A stretch of DNA of 54,889 nucleotides from Yinghuangia elevatio (lineage in GTDB: Bacteria > Actinomycetota > Actinomycetes > Streptomycetales > Streptomycetaceae), in the NCBI RefSeq assembly GCF_040649515.1, contig NZ_JBEZFP010000051.1:1-54889 (forward strand). The letters are read 5' to 3'. Each line of letters opens with the position of its first letter. Positions within the stretch are counted from its first letter, which is position 1. Below the pieces are notes generated by a model. It was not told where the DNA came from. It made no database searches and saw only the letters and a program-made list of their open reading frames with translations. The position numbers and the translations under genes are program-made. Shown here one piece after another: positions 1-9,064 of the stretch.

Positions 1-132
1 GCCGAGCGGCGCAACGCTCGGCACGCGGAAACGCGCGCCGAGGCGGGGACGCGGTCGGGCGGGGGCACTCGAACCCGGACCCGGACCGGGACCCGGGCCG
101 CGCCCGGGCGTACCGGGCCGGGGACCCGTACC

Positions 133-771
133 GTGGCGGCGCTCATGGCCGTCGGCTGCGCGGTGTTCGCGGTCCTGGCGGTCCTCGTCGAGTCGGCGTG
201 GGCACCGCTGGAGCGCATGGACGCGGACGTCGCCAAGACGTCCGACCGCTGGGTGCGTGCGGATCCCGTCCGCGAGGACGTCCTGCGGATCCTCAGCGAC
301 TGGGTGTGGGACCCGTTCGCCTTCCGCGGCGTCGCGCTGGTGCTCTGCGCATGGCTGTGGTGGCGCCGCGGCGCCCGCCGCCACGTGCTGTGGGCGGCGG
401 TCGCACTGGTGGCGGCCGTCGGGATCAGCGGCCTGTGCAAGGTCGCGTTCGACCGGCCGCGACCGCAGGGCATGACGGTGACCGGACCTGGTGGTTCCTT
501 CCCGTCCGGACACGTCATGACCGCGACCGTCGGCGCCGGAGTGGTGGTACTGCTCCTGCTCCCGTACCTGTCGAGCCGGGTGCGTCCCTGGGTGTACGCG
601 CCGGCGGCCCTGTCGGTGGTCGGCGTCGGCATCACACGCGTGGTCCTCGGCGCGCACTACCTCTCGGACGTCGTTGCCGGATGGTTCCTCGGCGCGGCCA
701 TCCTGGCCGCATCCGTCGCCGTCTTCGCGTGGCGCGGAGCCGACCCGCTGGTGCCGCCCGAACGCCGGTGA
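133..771 (+). CDS. PAP2-family membrane phosphatase
   Basis: A 212-residue integral membrane protein of the type-2 phosphatidic acid phosphatase (PAP2) superfamily, which dephosphorylates lipid phosphates at the membrane. All three catalytic motifs are present: K103 with the following R108-P109-R110-P111, the PSGH motif at 124-127, and R168 with H175 and D179 in GAHYLSD. About five hydrophobic segments surround them. The GTG at 133 is followed at once by a hydrophobic helix; the Shine-Dalgarno is poor, so the start is only probable. It converges on the molybdopterin oxidoreductase, with a strong hairpin between them. The substrate is not evident; undecaprenyl pyrophosphate or phosphatidylglycerol phosphate are the usual possibilities. 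Confidence 0.88.
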   Translation: MAALMAVGCAVFAVLAVLVESAWAPLERMDADVAKTSDRWVRADPVREDVLRILSDWVWDPFAFRGVALVLCAWLWWRRGARRHVLWAAVALVAAVGISGLCKVAFDRPRPQGMTVTGPGGSFPSGHVMTATVGAGVVVLLLLPYLSSRVRPWVYAPAALSVVGVGITRVVLGAHYLSDVVAGWFLGAAILAASVAVFAWRGADPLVPPERR

Positions 772-816
772 ACCGAACGGCCGCCCGGGGCGTCCCGGGT
801 GCGCGCGGCACACCGC

Positions 817-853
817 GTCGGGCCGCCCACACTGGGGGTGTGGGCGGCCCGAC
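817..853. terminator. Bidirectional hairpin terminator
   Basis: Perfect 16-bp inverted repeat (817-832 pairs with 838-853) with a 5-base loop, lying between the two convergent genes. There is no T-tract, as is usual for high-GC actinomycete terminators. Confidence 0.8.
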
Positions 854-957
854 AGCCGTGCACGTGACGCGAATCGGCCGGTGCTGCCCGCGGCAGCCCC
901 CGCGCAGCCACCGGCCACCCGCGACCAGCCCGCGCTCAGCCCCCGTTCAGCTCCAGT

Positions 958-3345
958 TCAGCCCGCCGGGACCGGTTCCGCCGCCGGCACCGGCAGCGGG
1001 GCCACCGTGACGGGGATGCCGTTGACCGCGGCGTTGCCGGAGATGGCGTCCACGAACGCGCCGGGCGCCAGGACGTTGGAGTTGACCCCCGCGTGGGCGC
1101 GGGCCGTGGCCATGCGCGTACCGGGCTCGTCGTGGCCCCATCCGTGCGGCATGGAGACCACGCCCGGCATCATCTCGTCGGTGACCTGCACGGCGACGTT
1201 GATCGTGCCCTCGGGCGAGGCGACTTCGGCGTCCTGGCCGTCGGCCAGCCCGGCACGCGCGGCGTCGTCCGGGTGCATGAGCAGCGTGCACCGATTGGTG
1301 CCGCCGACCAGCGCCGGGACGTTGTGCAGCCACGAGTTCTTCGACCGCAGGTGGCGCCGGCTGACCAGCAGCAGCGACGACGGGTCGGCGGCACGTTCGA
1401 CATGGGCGCGCAGCCGGGGGAGGTCGGCGGTGATGTAGTCGGGCGCGAGCTGCACGCTCTCGAACCCGGCCGCCGCCAGCACCTCGGCGATGCGCGGTTC
1501 CATCGGCCCCAGTTCCAGGCCGTTCGGGGCGTCCTTGAAGTCCTGGAGGGTCAGGCCGCCCTCGACCCGCCCGTAGCGGTCGCCCCACGGGCCCGTACGC
1601 ACCGACAGGTCCGCGATGCGCTCCGGCCCGCCGCGCTCATAGTGCGGCAGCACCTCGTCGGGGTCGAGGCCGCAGATCCGCACGAGCGTGGAGAACCACA
1701 TGTCGTCGAGCGCCGCGACGTCCACCTCGTCGGCCTTCTGGCCCGCGAGTATCGCCGCCAGCCGCAGCACGATCTCCCACTCCGCCGGGCGGTCGGGGTC
1801 GGCCGGCAGCACCGGCTCGGACCACTTCCCGGCACTGCCGACGGCGAAGTTCCACATCAGGTCGTCGAAGTGCGGCACCTGCAGCGGCCCGGGGCCGGGC
1901 AGGATCACGTTCGCGTGCCGGGTGGTCTCGTTGATCCAGTTGTCGATGCTGACCATCGCGTCGAGCTTCGGCAGCGCCTCGCGCAACCGCGCCGCGCCCG
2001 GCGTACTGACCGCCGGGTTGCCCGCGATGGTCACCAGCGCCCGGATGCGGCCCTCGCCCTCGGTGTCGATCTCCTCCGCGAGGCACGACGCCGGGACCTG
2101 GCCGAGGACTTCGGGGGCACCGCGCACGCGCGAGTGCCAGCGCCCGAACGGCGCGCCCTCGGCCGACTTGCTGTGCTGGGTCAGCGTCGCCACCGACCAG
2201 TTCATCGGCTTGGGGAACATCAGGCCGCCGGGCGTGTCGAAGTGCCCGGTGAGGATGTTGACGACATCGACGAGCCAGCTCGCGAGGGTGCCGAACTCCT
2301 GGTTGCACAGGCCGATGCGGCCGTACACGACGGCGGAGCGGGCGGCGGCCAGCTCGCGGGCGAGCTGCCGGATGCGGTCGGCGGGCACACGGGTGGCGTC
2401 CTCGACGGACTCGGGCGTCCAGTCGCGCGCAAGGTCGCGAAGCGTGTCGATGCCCGCGATGTGCGCAGCGGCGGGACCGAGGTCGACCAGGCCGTCCGCG
2501 AACAGCACGTGCACGACGGCCATCAGCAGCGCGGCGTCCGTGCCCGGCACGATGGGCAGCCATTCGTCGGCCGCGTCCGCGGTTCCGGTGCGCCGCGGGT
2601 CGACCACGACGACGCGGCCGCCGCCGCGCCGGATGCGCTTGATCTCGCCCATGATGTCCGGGCACGCCAGCAGCGACCCTTGGGAGGCCTGCGGGTTGGC
2701 GCCCATGACGACGAACAGGTCGTCGGTGCGCCGCAGATCGGGCACCGGGATGGTCCACATGCCGCCGTACATCAGCAGGGCCGAGACGTTCTTGGGCCAC
2801 TGGTCGACGGTGCCGGACGAGTAGATGTGGTGGATGCCGGCCATGCCGACCAGCACGCCCGCGTACCGGGCGAGGGCCATGTTGTGGGCGAGCGGGTTGC
2901 CGAGGAAAGCGGTGAGCACCTGCGGGCCGTACGCGTCCAGCACCGGCCTCATGACGCGCTCGCACTCGGCGAACGCCTCGTCCCAGGTGACCTCGCGCCA
3001 GGTGTCCCCGTCGCGGACCACGGGCGCGCGGAGTCGGTCGGGGTCCTCCTGGAGGGCGCCGAGCGTCGTGCCCTTGGGGCAGATGTGGCCCTTGCTCCAC
3101 ACGTCGTCGCGGTTCGGCCGGATCTTGTGCACACGGCCGTCGCGTACGTGGACCTCAAGGCCGCACATGGCCTCGCACAGGTGGCATGTGCGGCGGTGCA
3201 CCGTGGTGGCGCCTTCCGCGGCGCCTTCGCCGGTGCTTTGTGCGGCGCCTTCTGTCGCGCCTTCGATGGCGCCTTGTACGGTGCCTGCCGCGGGGCCGGT
3301 CGTGCGTGCCGTGCCGTCGCCGTCGGTCTGCTGTGCCGTGCTCAT
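958..3345 (-). CDS. Molybdopterin-dependent oxidoreductase (DMSO reductase superfamily)
   Basis: A 795-residue catalytic subunit binding bis-MGD molybdenum (or tungsten) and one N-terminal [4Fe-4S] cluster. The cluster ligands are C54, C57, C61 and C89 (C-x2-C-x3-C-x27-C). The molybdopterin domain follows, with a clear MGANPQASQG stretch, and a C-terminal molydopterin-binding domain containing SRRHLRSKNSWLHN near residue 665. No Tat signal is visible, so a cytoplasmic enzyme is likely. The first ~50 residues are a low-complexity Gly/Ala/Glu repeat. GGGAGG sits 9 bases before the ATG. It lies 133 bases downstream of the IOR-type gene on the same strand, so the two may be co-transcribed. The substrate cannot be told; many such single-subunit enzymes are loosely annotated as formate dehydrogenase or nitrate reductase. 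Confidence 0.9.
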   Translation of the reverse strand: MSTAQQTDGDGTARTTGPAAGTVQGAIEGATEGAAQSTGEGAAEGATTVHRRTCHLCEAMCGLEVHVRDGRVHKIRPNRDDVWSKGHICPKGTTLGALQEDPDRLRAPVVRDGDTWREVTWDEAFAECERVMRPVLDAYGPQVLTAFLGNPLAHNMALARYAGVLVGMAGIHHIYSSGTVDQWPKNVSALLMYGGMWTIPVPDLRRTDDLFVVMGANPQASQGSLLACPDIMGEIKRIRRGGGRVVVVDPRRTGTADAADEWLPIVPGTDAALLMAVVHVLFADGLVDLGPAAAHIAGIDTLRDLARDWTPESVEDATRVPADRIRQLARELAAARSAVVYGRIGLCNQEFGTLASWLVDVVNILTGHFDTPGGLMFPKPMNWSVATLTQHSKSAEGAPFGRWHSRVRGAPEVLGQVPASCLAEEIDTEGEGRIRALVTIAGNPAVSTPGAARLREALPKLDAMVSIDNWINETTRHANVILPGPGPLQVPHFDDLMWNFAVGSAGKWSEPVLPADPDRPAEWEIVLRLAAILAGQKADEVDVAALDDMWFSTLVRICGLDPDEVLPHYERGGPERIADLSVRTGPWGDRYGRVEGGLTLQDFKDAPNGLELGPMEPRIAEVLAAAGFESVQLAPDYITADLPRLRAHVERAADPSSLLLVSRRHLRSKNSWLHNVPALVGGTNRCTLLMHPDDAARAGLADGQDAEVASPEGTINVAVQVTDEMMPGVVSMPHGWGHDEPGTRMATARAHAGVNSNVLAPGAFVDAISGNAAVNGIPVTVAPLPVPAAEPVPAG

Positions 3346-3478
3346 CCGGACCGGCCTCCCTAGCTCTGCCGAAACGTGCGCGACTATCGCAGAGATCGCG
3401 TGCGGGGAGAAGGGCGACTACTGGTTTTCGTTGGACGCAATTCCGGAAACTGCGGCGGACTACCGACGGGAGGCGCGG

Positions 3479-6400
3479 TCACGAGACGGAACGTACCTCT
3501 GCACGCTCCGGGCGGTCCGCGTCGCTGCCACCGAGCGCCGCGCCCGTCCGGTCGGCCCGCGGTGTCGGCGCGGCCAACTCCTCGAGCGCGGACCGCGTCA
3601 GAGACCGGAACTCCGCCACCCGGGCCAACTTGATGTCCTCGTAGCCACGCACGACATCCGGCAGTTCCGCGAGCGCGACCACGGCGTCCACGGTCGACGT
3701 GTCCAGGAAGCCGACCGCGGCGTCCACCGCCCGGCGGTACTCGCCGACGAGCGCGCGCTCGACCTTGCGGACCCGGGCGTACCCGAAGACATCGAGCCGG
3801 GTGCCGCGCAGCCCACGCGCGGCGTGCAACGCACGGAACGCCGGAACCGCGGTACGCCGCAGCCGAATCTTCCGCTTGACCCCCAGCGCGCGGAGCACCG
3901 GCGGGTGCAGCAGCACCGACACGTCCGCGTCGGCACCGAACTCCTCGTCGCGGCGCGCCTTCTCGACCGTGTCCAGGTGCAGGCGCGCGACCTCGTACTC
4001 GTCCTTGTACGCCATGAGCTTGTGCAGCCCGCGCGCGTACGCGGCGCCGATCCGCGCGCCGTCCGCCGCGCCGACCCGGGCACGCGCGGCCTTGGTGACG
4101 CGCCGGACGTCGTCGGCGTAGGTGCGCGCGTACGCCTCGTTCTGGAACCCCGTCAGATCCGCGATCCGGGTGGCCAGCACGTCGCGCAGCCCGCCGCCGC
4201 CCACGGGCGGACCTCCGTCGGCCGAACTCGCGTCGGCCGAACTCGCGTCGGGCGAACTCGCGTGGGGCGAACTCAGGTCGGGCGCGTTCGCGTCGGCCGC
4301 CGCGCGCTCGGCCAGTGCCTGCGACACCGCGTCCACCGCCACCACCGGGCGGTCGGGAACGGCGACGGCGGCGAGCACGGCGGCCGGGTCGACCGCCGCC
4401 GCGCGGCCCCAGCGGAACGCGGCCAGGTTCGCTTCCACGGCCGCCCCGTTCAGGCGTACCGCGGCCTCCACCGCCTCCGCGCCGAGCGGCAGGCAGCCGT
4501 GCTGGTACGCGGCGCCAAGCAGCAGCATGTTCGCCGGCATGTGGTCGCCGAACAGGGCCTCGGACAGTCCGAGCGCGTCGAAGTACAGGTTGGACCGGGC
4601 GGCCGCCGCGCCTTCCGCCGGCGGGGCCGCGCCGGGCGCCGCGGTGGCCGCCTCGATGCGCGCCACCGCGTCGTCCGGCGAGCCCGGCAGCGCGAGTTGG
4701 TTCGTGACCATCGCCGCCGTCGGCACGATCGCCGTGTTGACCACCGCCACCGTGTGCCCGGCGCGCACCGACGTGAGATTGCCGTCCGCCGCCGCGCCCA
4801 GCAGGTCGAAGCCCACCAGCACGTCGACCGTGCCACGCGACGCCCGCAGGGCACCCTCGATCGGGGCGTCCGCGATGCGCACGTCGCTCACCACCGGGCC
4901 GCCCTTCTGCGCGAGACCGGTCTGTTCCAGGCCCGCCGCGTACCGGCCGTCCAAGTGCGCGGCCATCTGGAGGATCTGCGACACCGTCACCACCCCCGTG
5001 CCGCCGATCCCGGGCATGCGCAGCAGCACGCCGTCACCGTCCGCCGCGAACCGGCGCACCGGCTCCGGCAGGTCCACCGGAAGATCCGGCCGCGCCGCGC
5101 GGCGCGTACGCGTTCCCGGCTCGACCAGCAGGAACGACGGGCAGTCCCCCTTCAGGCAGGAGAAGTCCGAGTTGCACGAGGCCTGGTGGATGCGCGTCTT
5201 GCGACCGAACACGGTGTCCACCGGATGCACCGACAGGCAGGTCGACTGGTCCCCGCAGTCGCCGCAGCCCTCGCACACCCGCTCGTTGACCACGACGCGC
5301 TCGGCGGGAGTCGGCAGCTGCCCGCGCTTGCGCAGCCGCCGCTCCTCGGCGGCGCAGCGGTCGTCGTGGATCAGCACCGTGACACCCTCGACCCCGGCGA
5401 GTTCGCGTTCCACGTCGGCCAGTTCGTCGCGGTGCCGGACCCGCGCCACCGGGTCCAGGGCGATGCCCCGATACGCCGCGGGGTCGTCGGTGGTCACCAC
5501 GACCCGCCGCACGCCCTCCAGCGCGAGCCACCGCGTGAGCGTCGGCACGTCCATGCGGCCCTCCGCGCGCTGCCCGCCCGTCATGGCCACCGCGTCGTTG
5601 TAGAGCAGCTTGTACGTCATCCGCACCCCGGCCGCGACCGCCGCCCGCACCGCCAGCGAACCCGAGTGGTGGAACGTCCCGTCGCCGAGGTTCTGCACGA
5701 AGTGCCGGTCGTCCGTGAACGGTGCCAGGCCGATCCACTGCGCGCCCTCGCCGCCCATCTGGGTGAGCCCGATCTGGTTGCCGCGCCCGCGCCCGTCGAG
5801 CGCGATCATCGCGTGGCAGCCGATGCCGACGCCCACCAGCGTGTCGTCCGACGTCCGGGTGGAGGTGTTGTGCGGGCAGCCCGAACAGAAGTACGGCGTA
5901 CGCGACGCCGCCATCGGCAGCGCGATCCGCGCGGGCCGCTTCGGCGCACCCGACGACAGGACCGCGGCCGCGGTGTGCGGCAGGCGGTCCGCGCCGATCC
6001 GGGCGGCCAGGACCCGCGCCACGTCCTCGGCGCCGACCGCGCCGCGGGCGGTCAGCAGCGGGCGCCCCGCCTCGTCGCGGCGACCGAGCACCAGCGGCGC
6101 GTCCGGCCGCCGGTACAGTGCCTCCTTCAGGTGCCCCTCCAGGAACGGCACCTTGTCCTCCACCACCAGGACCTCGTCCAACCCGGCCGTCAGCTCGGCC
6201 AGTTCCGCGGCGTCCACGGGGAACGGCATGCCCAGGCGGATCAGCCGCAGCCCCAGGTCCGCAAGCTCCGCCTCGCCGATGCCGAGGTCGCGCAGCGCGC
6301 GGACGACGACCGCGTACTGGGTGCCCGAGGCGAGGACGCCCAGCCGCGCGCCCGGGGTCGCGGTCGCGGGGGAGTGCGGGGCGCCGGCCATGATGCGGTT

Positions 6401-7198
6401 CAGGCCGACCGACCGGGCGTACGCACGGGCCAGGTCCAGGCGCCGGGTCAGCATGTCGAGTTCGGCGTCCAGCGACGCCGGGCCCACCAGCGCGGCGGCG
6501 GCACCGCGCGGCGTCCGCACCGGCTCCGGCACGACGCCCGCGAACCCGCCCGCGTCGACCGTCGCCGACGCGTCCGCGACATCCGCCACGATCTTCAGCC
6601 CGGTCCACAGCCCGCTCGCCCGCGACATCGCCACCGCGTGCAGCCCGAACTCCAGAACCTCCGCCACCGATCCGGGAGCCAGCAGCGGCATCGCCAGGCT
6701 CTCCGCCATCGGCTCGCACGAACTGGGCACCGTCGACGACTTGCTCGACGGGTCGTCGCCGATCCACGCCACCGCCCCGCCCAGCGGCGCGGTCCCGGCC
6801 AGCGTCGCGTGCCGGATGGCGTCGGCCGCCCGGTCCAGGCCCGGGTTCTTGCCGTACCAGAACCCCACGACGCCGTCGTGCCGGCGGCCCGGCACCTGGT
6901 CGGCCAACTGGCTGCCGGCCACCGCGGTGGCCGCCAACTCCTCGTTCAGACCCGCCTGGAACACCACGCCTGCCGGGTCGAGGAACCGGGCCGCACGGCC
7001 CATCTCCAGGTCCAGCGTGCCCAGCGGCGAGCCCTGGTAGCCGGACACGAACACCCGCGTGTCCAGGCCGCGCGCGGCGTCGAGGCGGCGCTGCTCCAGC
7101 GTGAGGCGTACCAGCGCCTGGACGCCGGACAGCAGAACGCGTCCCTCCTCGGCGGCGTACTTGTCGTCGAGCGACACGGCGGACGGATCGATACGCAC
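3479..7198 (-). CDS. Indolepyruvate ferredoxin oxidoreductase-family protein (fused subunits)
   Basis: A 1239-residue fused 2-oxoacid:ferredoxin oxidoreductase, which oxidatively decarboxylates 2-oxoacids (aryl or branched chain) to acyl-CoA with thiamine pyrophosphate. From the N terminus: a pyrimidine-binding PFOR-like domain (SGYQGSPLGTLD), a TPP-binding domain (CSGCPHNTST, then GIGCHAMIALDGRG), a cysteine-rich iron-sulfur segment (CEGCGDCGDQSTC and CNSDFSCLKGDC), the gamma domain (GIGGTGVVTVSQIL) and a C-terminal DUF6537-like region. The open frame extends far upstream, but GTG at 7198 with GGAGG just before it matches the family N terminus. A 15-bp tandem repeat encodes a Ser/Ala/Asp linker before the C-terminal domain. 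It is divergent from an Lrp/AsnC gene, which probably controls it. The exact 2-oxoacid is unknown. Confidence 0.93.
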   Translation of the reverse strand: MRIDPSAVSLDDKYAAEEGRVLLSGVQALVRLTLEQRRLDAARGLDTRVFVSGYQGSPLGTLDLEMGRAARFLDPAGVVFQAGLNEELAATAVAGSQLADQVPGRRHDGVVGFWYGKNPGLDRAADAIRHATLAGTAPLGGAVAWIGDDPSSKSSTVPSSCEPMAESLAMPLLAPGSVAEVLEFGLHAVAMSRASGLWTGLKIVADVADASATVDAGGFAGVVPEPVRTPRGAAAALVGPASLDAELDMLTRRLDLARAYARSVGLNRIMAGAPHSPATATPGARLGVLASGTQYAVVVRALRDLGIGEAELADLGLRLIRLGMPFPVDAAELAELTAGLDEVLVVEDKVPFLEGHLKEALYRRPDAPLVLGRRDEAGRPLLTARGAVGAEDVARVLAARIGADRLPHTAAAVLSSGAPKRPARIALPMAASRTPYFCSGCPHNTSTRTSDDTLVGVGIGCHAMIALDGRGRGNQIGLTQMGGEGAQWIGLAPFTDDRHFVQNLGDGTFHHSGSLAVRAAVAAGVRMTYKLLYNDAVAMTGGQRAEGRMDVPTLTRWLALEGVRRVVVTTDDPAAYRGIALDPVARVRHRDELADVERELAGVEGVTVLIHDDRCAAEERRLRKRGQLPTPAERVVVNERVCEGCGDCGDQSTCLSVHPVDTVFGRKTRIHQASCNSDFSCLKGDCPSFLLVEPGTRTRRAARPDLPVDLPEPVRRFAADGDGVLLRMPGIGGTGVVTVSQILQMAAHLDGRYAAGLEQTGLAQKGGPVVSDVRIADAPIEGALRASRGTVDVLVGFDLLGAAADGNLTSVRAGHTVAVVNTAIVPTAAMVTNQLALPGSPDDAVARIEAATAAPGAAPPAEGAAAARSNLYFDALGLSEALFGDHMPANMLLLGAAYQHGCLPLGAEAVEAAVRLNGAAVEANLAAFRWGRAAAVDPAAVLAAVAVPDRPVVAVDAVSQALAERAAADANAPDLSSPHASSPDASSADASSADGGPPVGGGGLRDVLATRIADLTGFQNEAYARTYADDVRRVTKAARARVGAADGARIGAAYARGLHKLMAYKDEYEVARLHLDTVEKARRDEEFGADADVSVLLHPPVLRALGVKRKIRLRRTAVPAFRALHAARGLRGTRLDVFGYARVRKVERALVGEYRRAVDAAVGFLDTSTVDAVVALAELPDVVRGYEDIKLARVAEFRSLTRSALEELAAPTPRADRTGAALGGSDADRPERAEVRSVS
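4216..4290. repeat. 15-bp tandem repeat inside the IOR-type gene
   Basis: Five head-to-tail 15-base units, the first two identical and the rest diverged by one to a few bases. Read on the minus strand they encode a repeated Ala-Ser-Ser-Ala/Pro-Asp linker, so changes in copy number would stay in frame. Confidence 0.9.
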
Positions 7199-7342
7199 AG
7201 GAGCCTCCGACACGCAGGGCAGGAGCGGGAAATGCGGGCGACGCGAACGCGGACATACGGAAACCGCGGAGCGGGTGGTGCCCCGAAAGCACATCAACGC
7301 TCCCGAGGTCACGCAAGTACCTAGAGGTAAATGCGCCAAAAG

Positions 7343-7390
7343 ACGCAAATGCTTGACGCTGTGGCGGGGATTATCGTCAATAGTTTGCGT
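7343..7390. promoter_or_regulatory. Candidate Lrp/AsnC operator in divergent promoter
   Basis: Within the divergent region between the IOR-type gene (start 7198) and the Lrp/AsnC gene (start 7418) there is an exact 7-bp inverted repeat, ACGCAAA at 7343-7349 and TTTGCGT at 7384-7390, 34 bases apart. The stretch is clearly more AT-rich than its surroundings and contains a TTGACG hexamer at 7353-7358. Wide-spaced half-sites suit an octameric Lrp-type protein. Assignment is by position only. Confidence 0.5.
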
Positions 7391-7417
7391 ACGAAGCCCC
7401 GAATCGAGAGGTCCCCG

Positions 7418-7858
7418 ATGGCCGACGCCGACGACACCGACCACCGCCTGCTGCGCCTCCTGCGCGAGGACGGCCGCCGGACCTTCTCCGACATGGCCGC
7501 CGAGGTCGGCCTCTCCGTCGCCGCCGTCAAACGCCGCGTCGACCGGCTCCGCGACCTCGGCGTCATCACCGGCTTCTCGGTGCAGATCGACCACGCGAAA
7601 CTCGGCTGGGGCATCGAGGCGTTCACCGAACTGCGGTACGCGGGCAGCACCACCGTCCAGGAGATCATGCGCACCACCACCGGCGTCCCGGAGATCCAGG
7701 CCGTCTACACCATCGCCGGCGACCCCGACGCGCTCATCCACGTGCGCGTCCGCGACATCGCCCACCTCCAGGAAGTCATCGACACCCTGCGGCGCGACGG
7801 CCGCGTCACCGGAACCAAGACCCTGATGGTCCTCGGATCCTGGACTCGCGAGGCATGA
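7418..7858 (+). CDS. Lrp/AsnC-family transcriptional regulator
   Basis: A 146-residue feast/famine regulator. Residues ~5-65 form the AsnC-type helix-turn-helix (DHRLLRLLREDGRR, then GLSVAAVKRRVDRLRDLGVI). The C-terminal half is the ligand-sensing RAM domain, with the expected VYTIAGDPDALIHVRV strand. An upstream in-frame ATG exists at 7331, but the ATG at 7418 has an AGAGGT Shine-Dalgarno and gives the family length. It is divergent from the 2-oxoacid oxidoreductase and followed by the BKACE gene on the same strand, so it likely senses an amino acid or keto acid and controls this catabolic block. Confidence 0.93.
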   Translation: MADADDTDHRLLRLLREDGRRTFSDMAAEVGLSVAAVKRRVDRLRDLGVITGFSVQIDHAKLGWGIEAFTELRYAGSTTVQEIMRTTTGVPEIQAVYTIAGDPDALIHVRVRDIAHLQEVIDTLRRDGRVTGTKTLMVLGSWTREA

Positions 7859-7957
7859 TCCGCCACGATCGGCAGCCGTACCACCCCAGGCGCCCGGAGC
7901 CCGGCACACGTACCCACCGCCCGGCCCCGAAACCGGACGGTCCGTCAGGAGGCCCTC

Positions 7958-8890
7958 GTGTCCGTCCCGACCACCCACAGCACCGACGCGGTGATCATCG
8001 AAGCCGCCCTCAACGGCATCAACCCGCTCGCACCGCGCGACCCAGCCGACATCGCCCGCGACGCCGTCGCCGCCATCGACGCCGGCGCGGCGATCCTGCA
8101 CAACCACATCGACCTGTCCGGACCCACCACCAGCGAGGAAGTCGCCGAACGCTACCTGCGCGCCTGGCGCCCCCTGATGGCCGAACGCCCGGACACCCTC
8201 GTCTACCCCACCGTCGGCTACGCCCCCGACGTCGCCGGCTCCTACGCCCACGTCGAACTCCTCGCCAAGGGCGGCTGGCTGCGCATCGGCATCGTCGACC
8301 CCGGCTCGGTCAACCTCGGCGGCTGCGACGCCGACGGCATCCCCACCGGCGGCATCGTCTACCGCAACAGCTACGACGACATCCGCCACCAGATGGCCCT
8401 GTGCGCCGAACTCCGCCTCGGTCCGAGCCTCGCCATCTACGAACCGGGGTTCCTACGCGTCGTCCTCGCCTGGCACCGCGCGGGACGCCTGCCGGCGGGG
8501 GCCATGGTCAAGATCTACTTCGGCGGCGAGTACGGCTACCTCGGCCGCACCACCGCGGGCCCGTCCTTCGGCCTGCCGCCCACCGCGGCCGCGCTCCGCG
8601 CCTACCTCGAAATGCTCGACGGCACCGGCCTGCCGTGGTCCGTCGCCGTCATGGGCGGCGACCTGTTCGCCACCCCCGTCGCCCGCCTCGCCCTCGAACT
8701 CGGCGGACACCTCCACGTCGGCCTCGAGGACCACGCGGGTCCGGGCCTGCGGGAGACCACCAACGCCGAACTCGTACGCGAGGCCGCCGCCCTGGCCAAG
8801 GAAGTCGGCCGCCCCCTGGCCACCCCCCGCGACGTCCCGGCCCTCCTCGCCCTCCCCTCCCCGCAATACCCAGGCCCCATCGGCGACTGA
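7958..8890 (+). CDS. BKACE-family beta-keto acid cleavage enzyme (former DUF849)
   Basis: A 310-residue TIM-barrel enzyme of the BKACE family, which uses Zn2+ and acetyl-CoA to cleave a beta-keto acid into acetoacetate and a CoA ester; the founding member is the 3-keto-5-aminohexanoate cleavage enzyme of lysine fermentation. Family signatures are EAALNGINP at the N terminus, the metal-binding HNHIDL near residue 50, FGGEYGY in the middle and the C-terminal HLHVGLEDH. The GTG start has AGGAGG 5 bases upstream. It follows the Lrp gene by 98 bases. Members act on many different keto acids and the substrate here cannot be predicted from sequence alone. Confidence 0.9.
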   Translation: MSVPTTHSTDAVIIEAALNGINPLAPRDPADIARDAVAAIDAGAAILHNHIDLSGPTTSEEVAERYLRAWRPLMAERPDTLVYPTVGYAPDVAGSYAHVELLAKGGWLRIGIVDPGSVNLGGCDADGIPTGGIVYRNSYDDIRHQMALCAELRLGPSLAIYEPGFLRVVLAWHRAGRLPAGAMVKIYFGGEYGYLGRTTAGPSFGLPPTAAALRAYLEMLDGTGLPWSVAVMGGDLFATPVARLALELGGHLHVGLEDHAGPGLRETTNAELVREAAALAKEVGRPLATPRDVPALLALPSPQYPGPIGD

Positions 8891-9064
8891 GCCAGCAGCC
8901 ACGCGCACTGCACCGAACGACGACCCGCAACGGGAAGCGGGCGGCGCCCTTCGGTGGGCGCGGGACAAGTGGCGGGATGATTCCCGCAGTTGGGGGTGGT
9001 ATTCGGGGGGATCAATTTCGCGTTCGGCATCGTGCATTCCGCCTCCGCTCGCTACGTTGCGCGG

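Noticed and set aside
2825..7324. A 1499-codon open frame on the plus strand
   Set aside because: Antisense to the molybdenum and 2-oxoacid oxidoreductases; Arg/His-rich composition with no domain.
7199..8389. Upstream extension of the 2-oxoacid oxidoreductase frame
   Set aside because: It would run antisense through Lrp and BKACE; the GTG at 7198 with GGAGG fits the family start.
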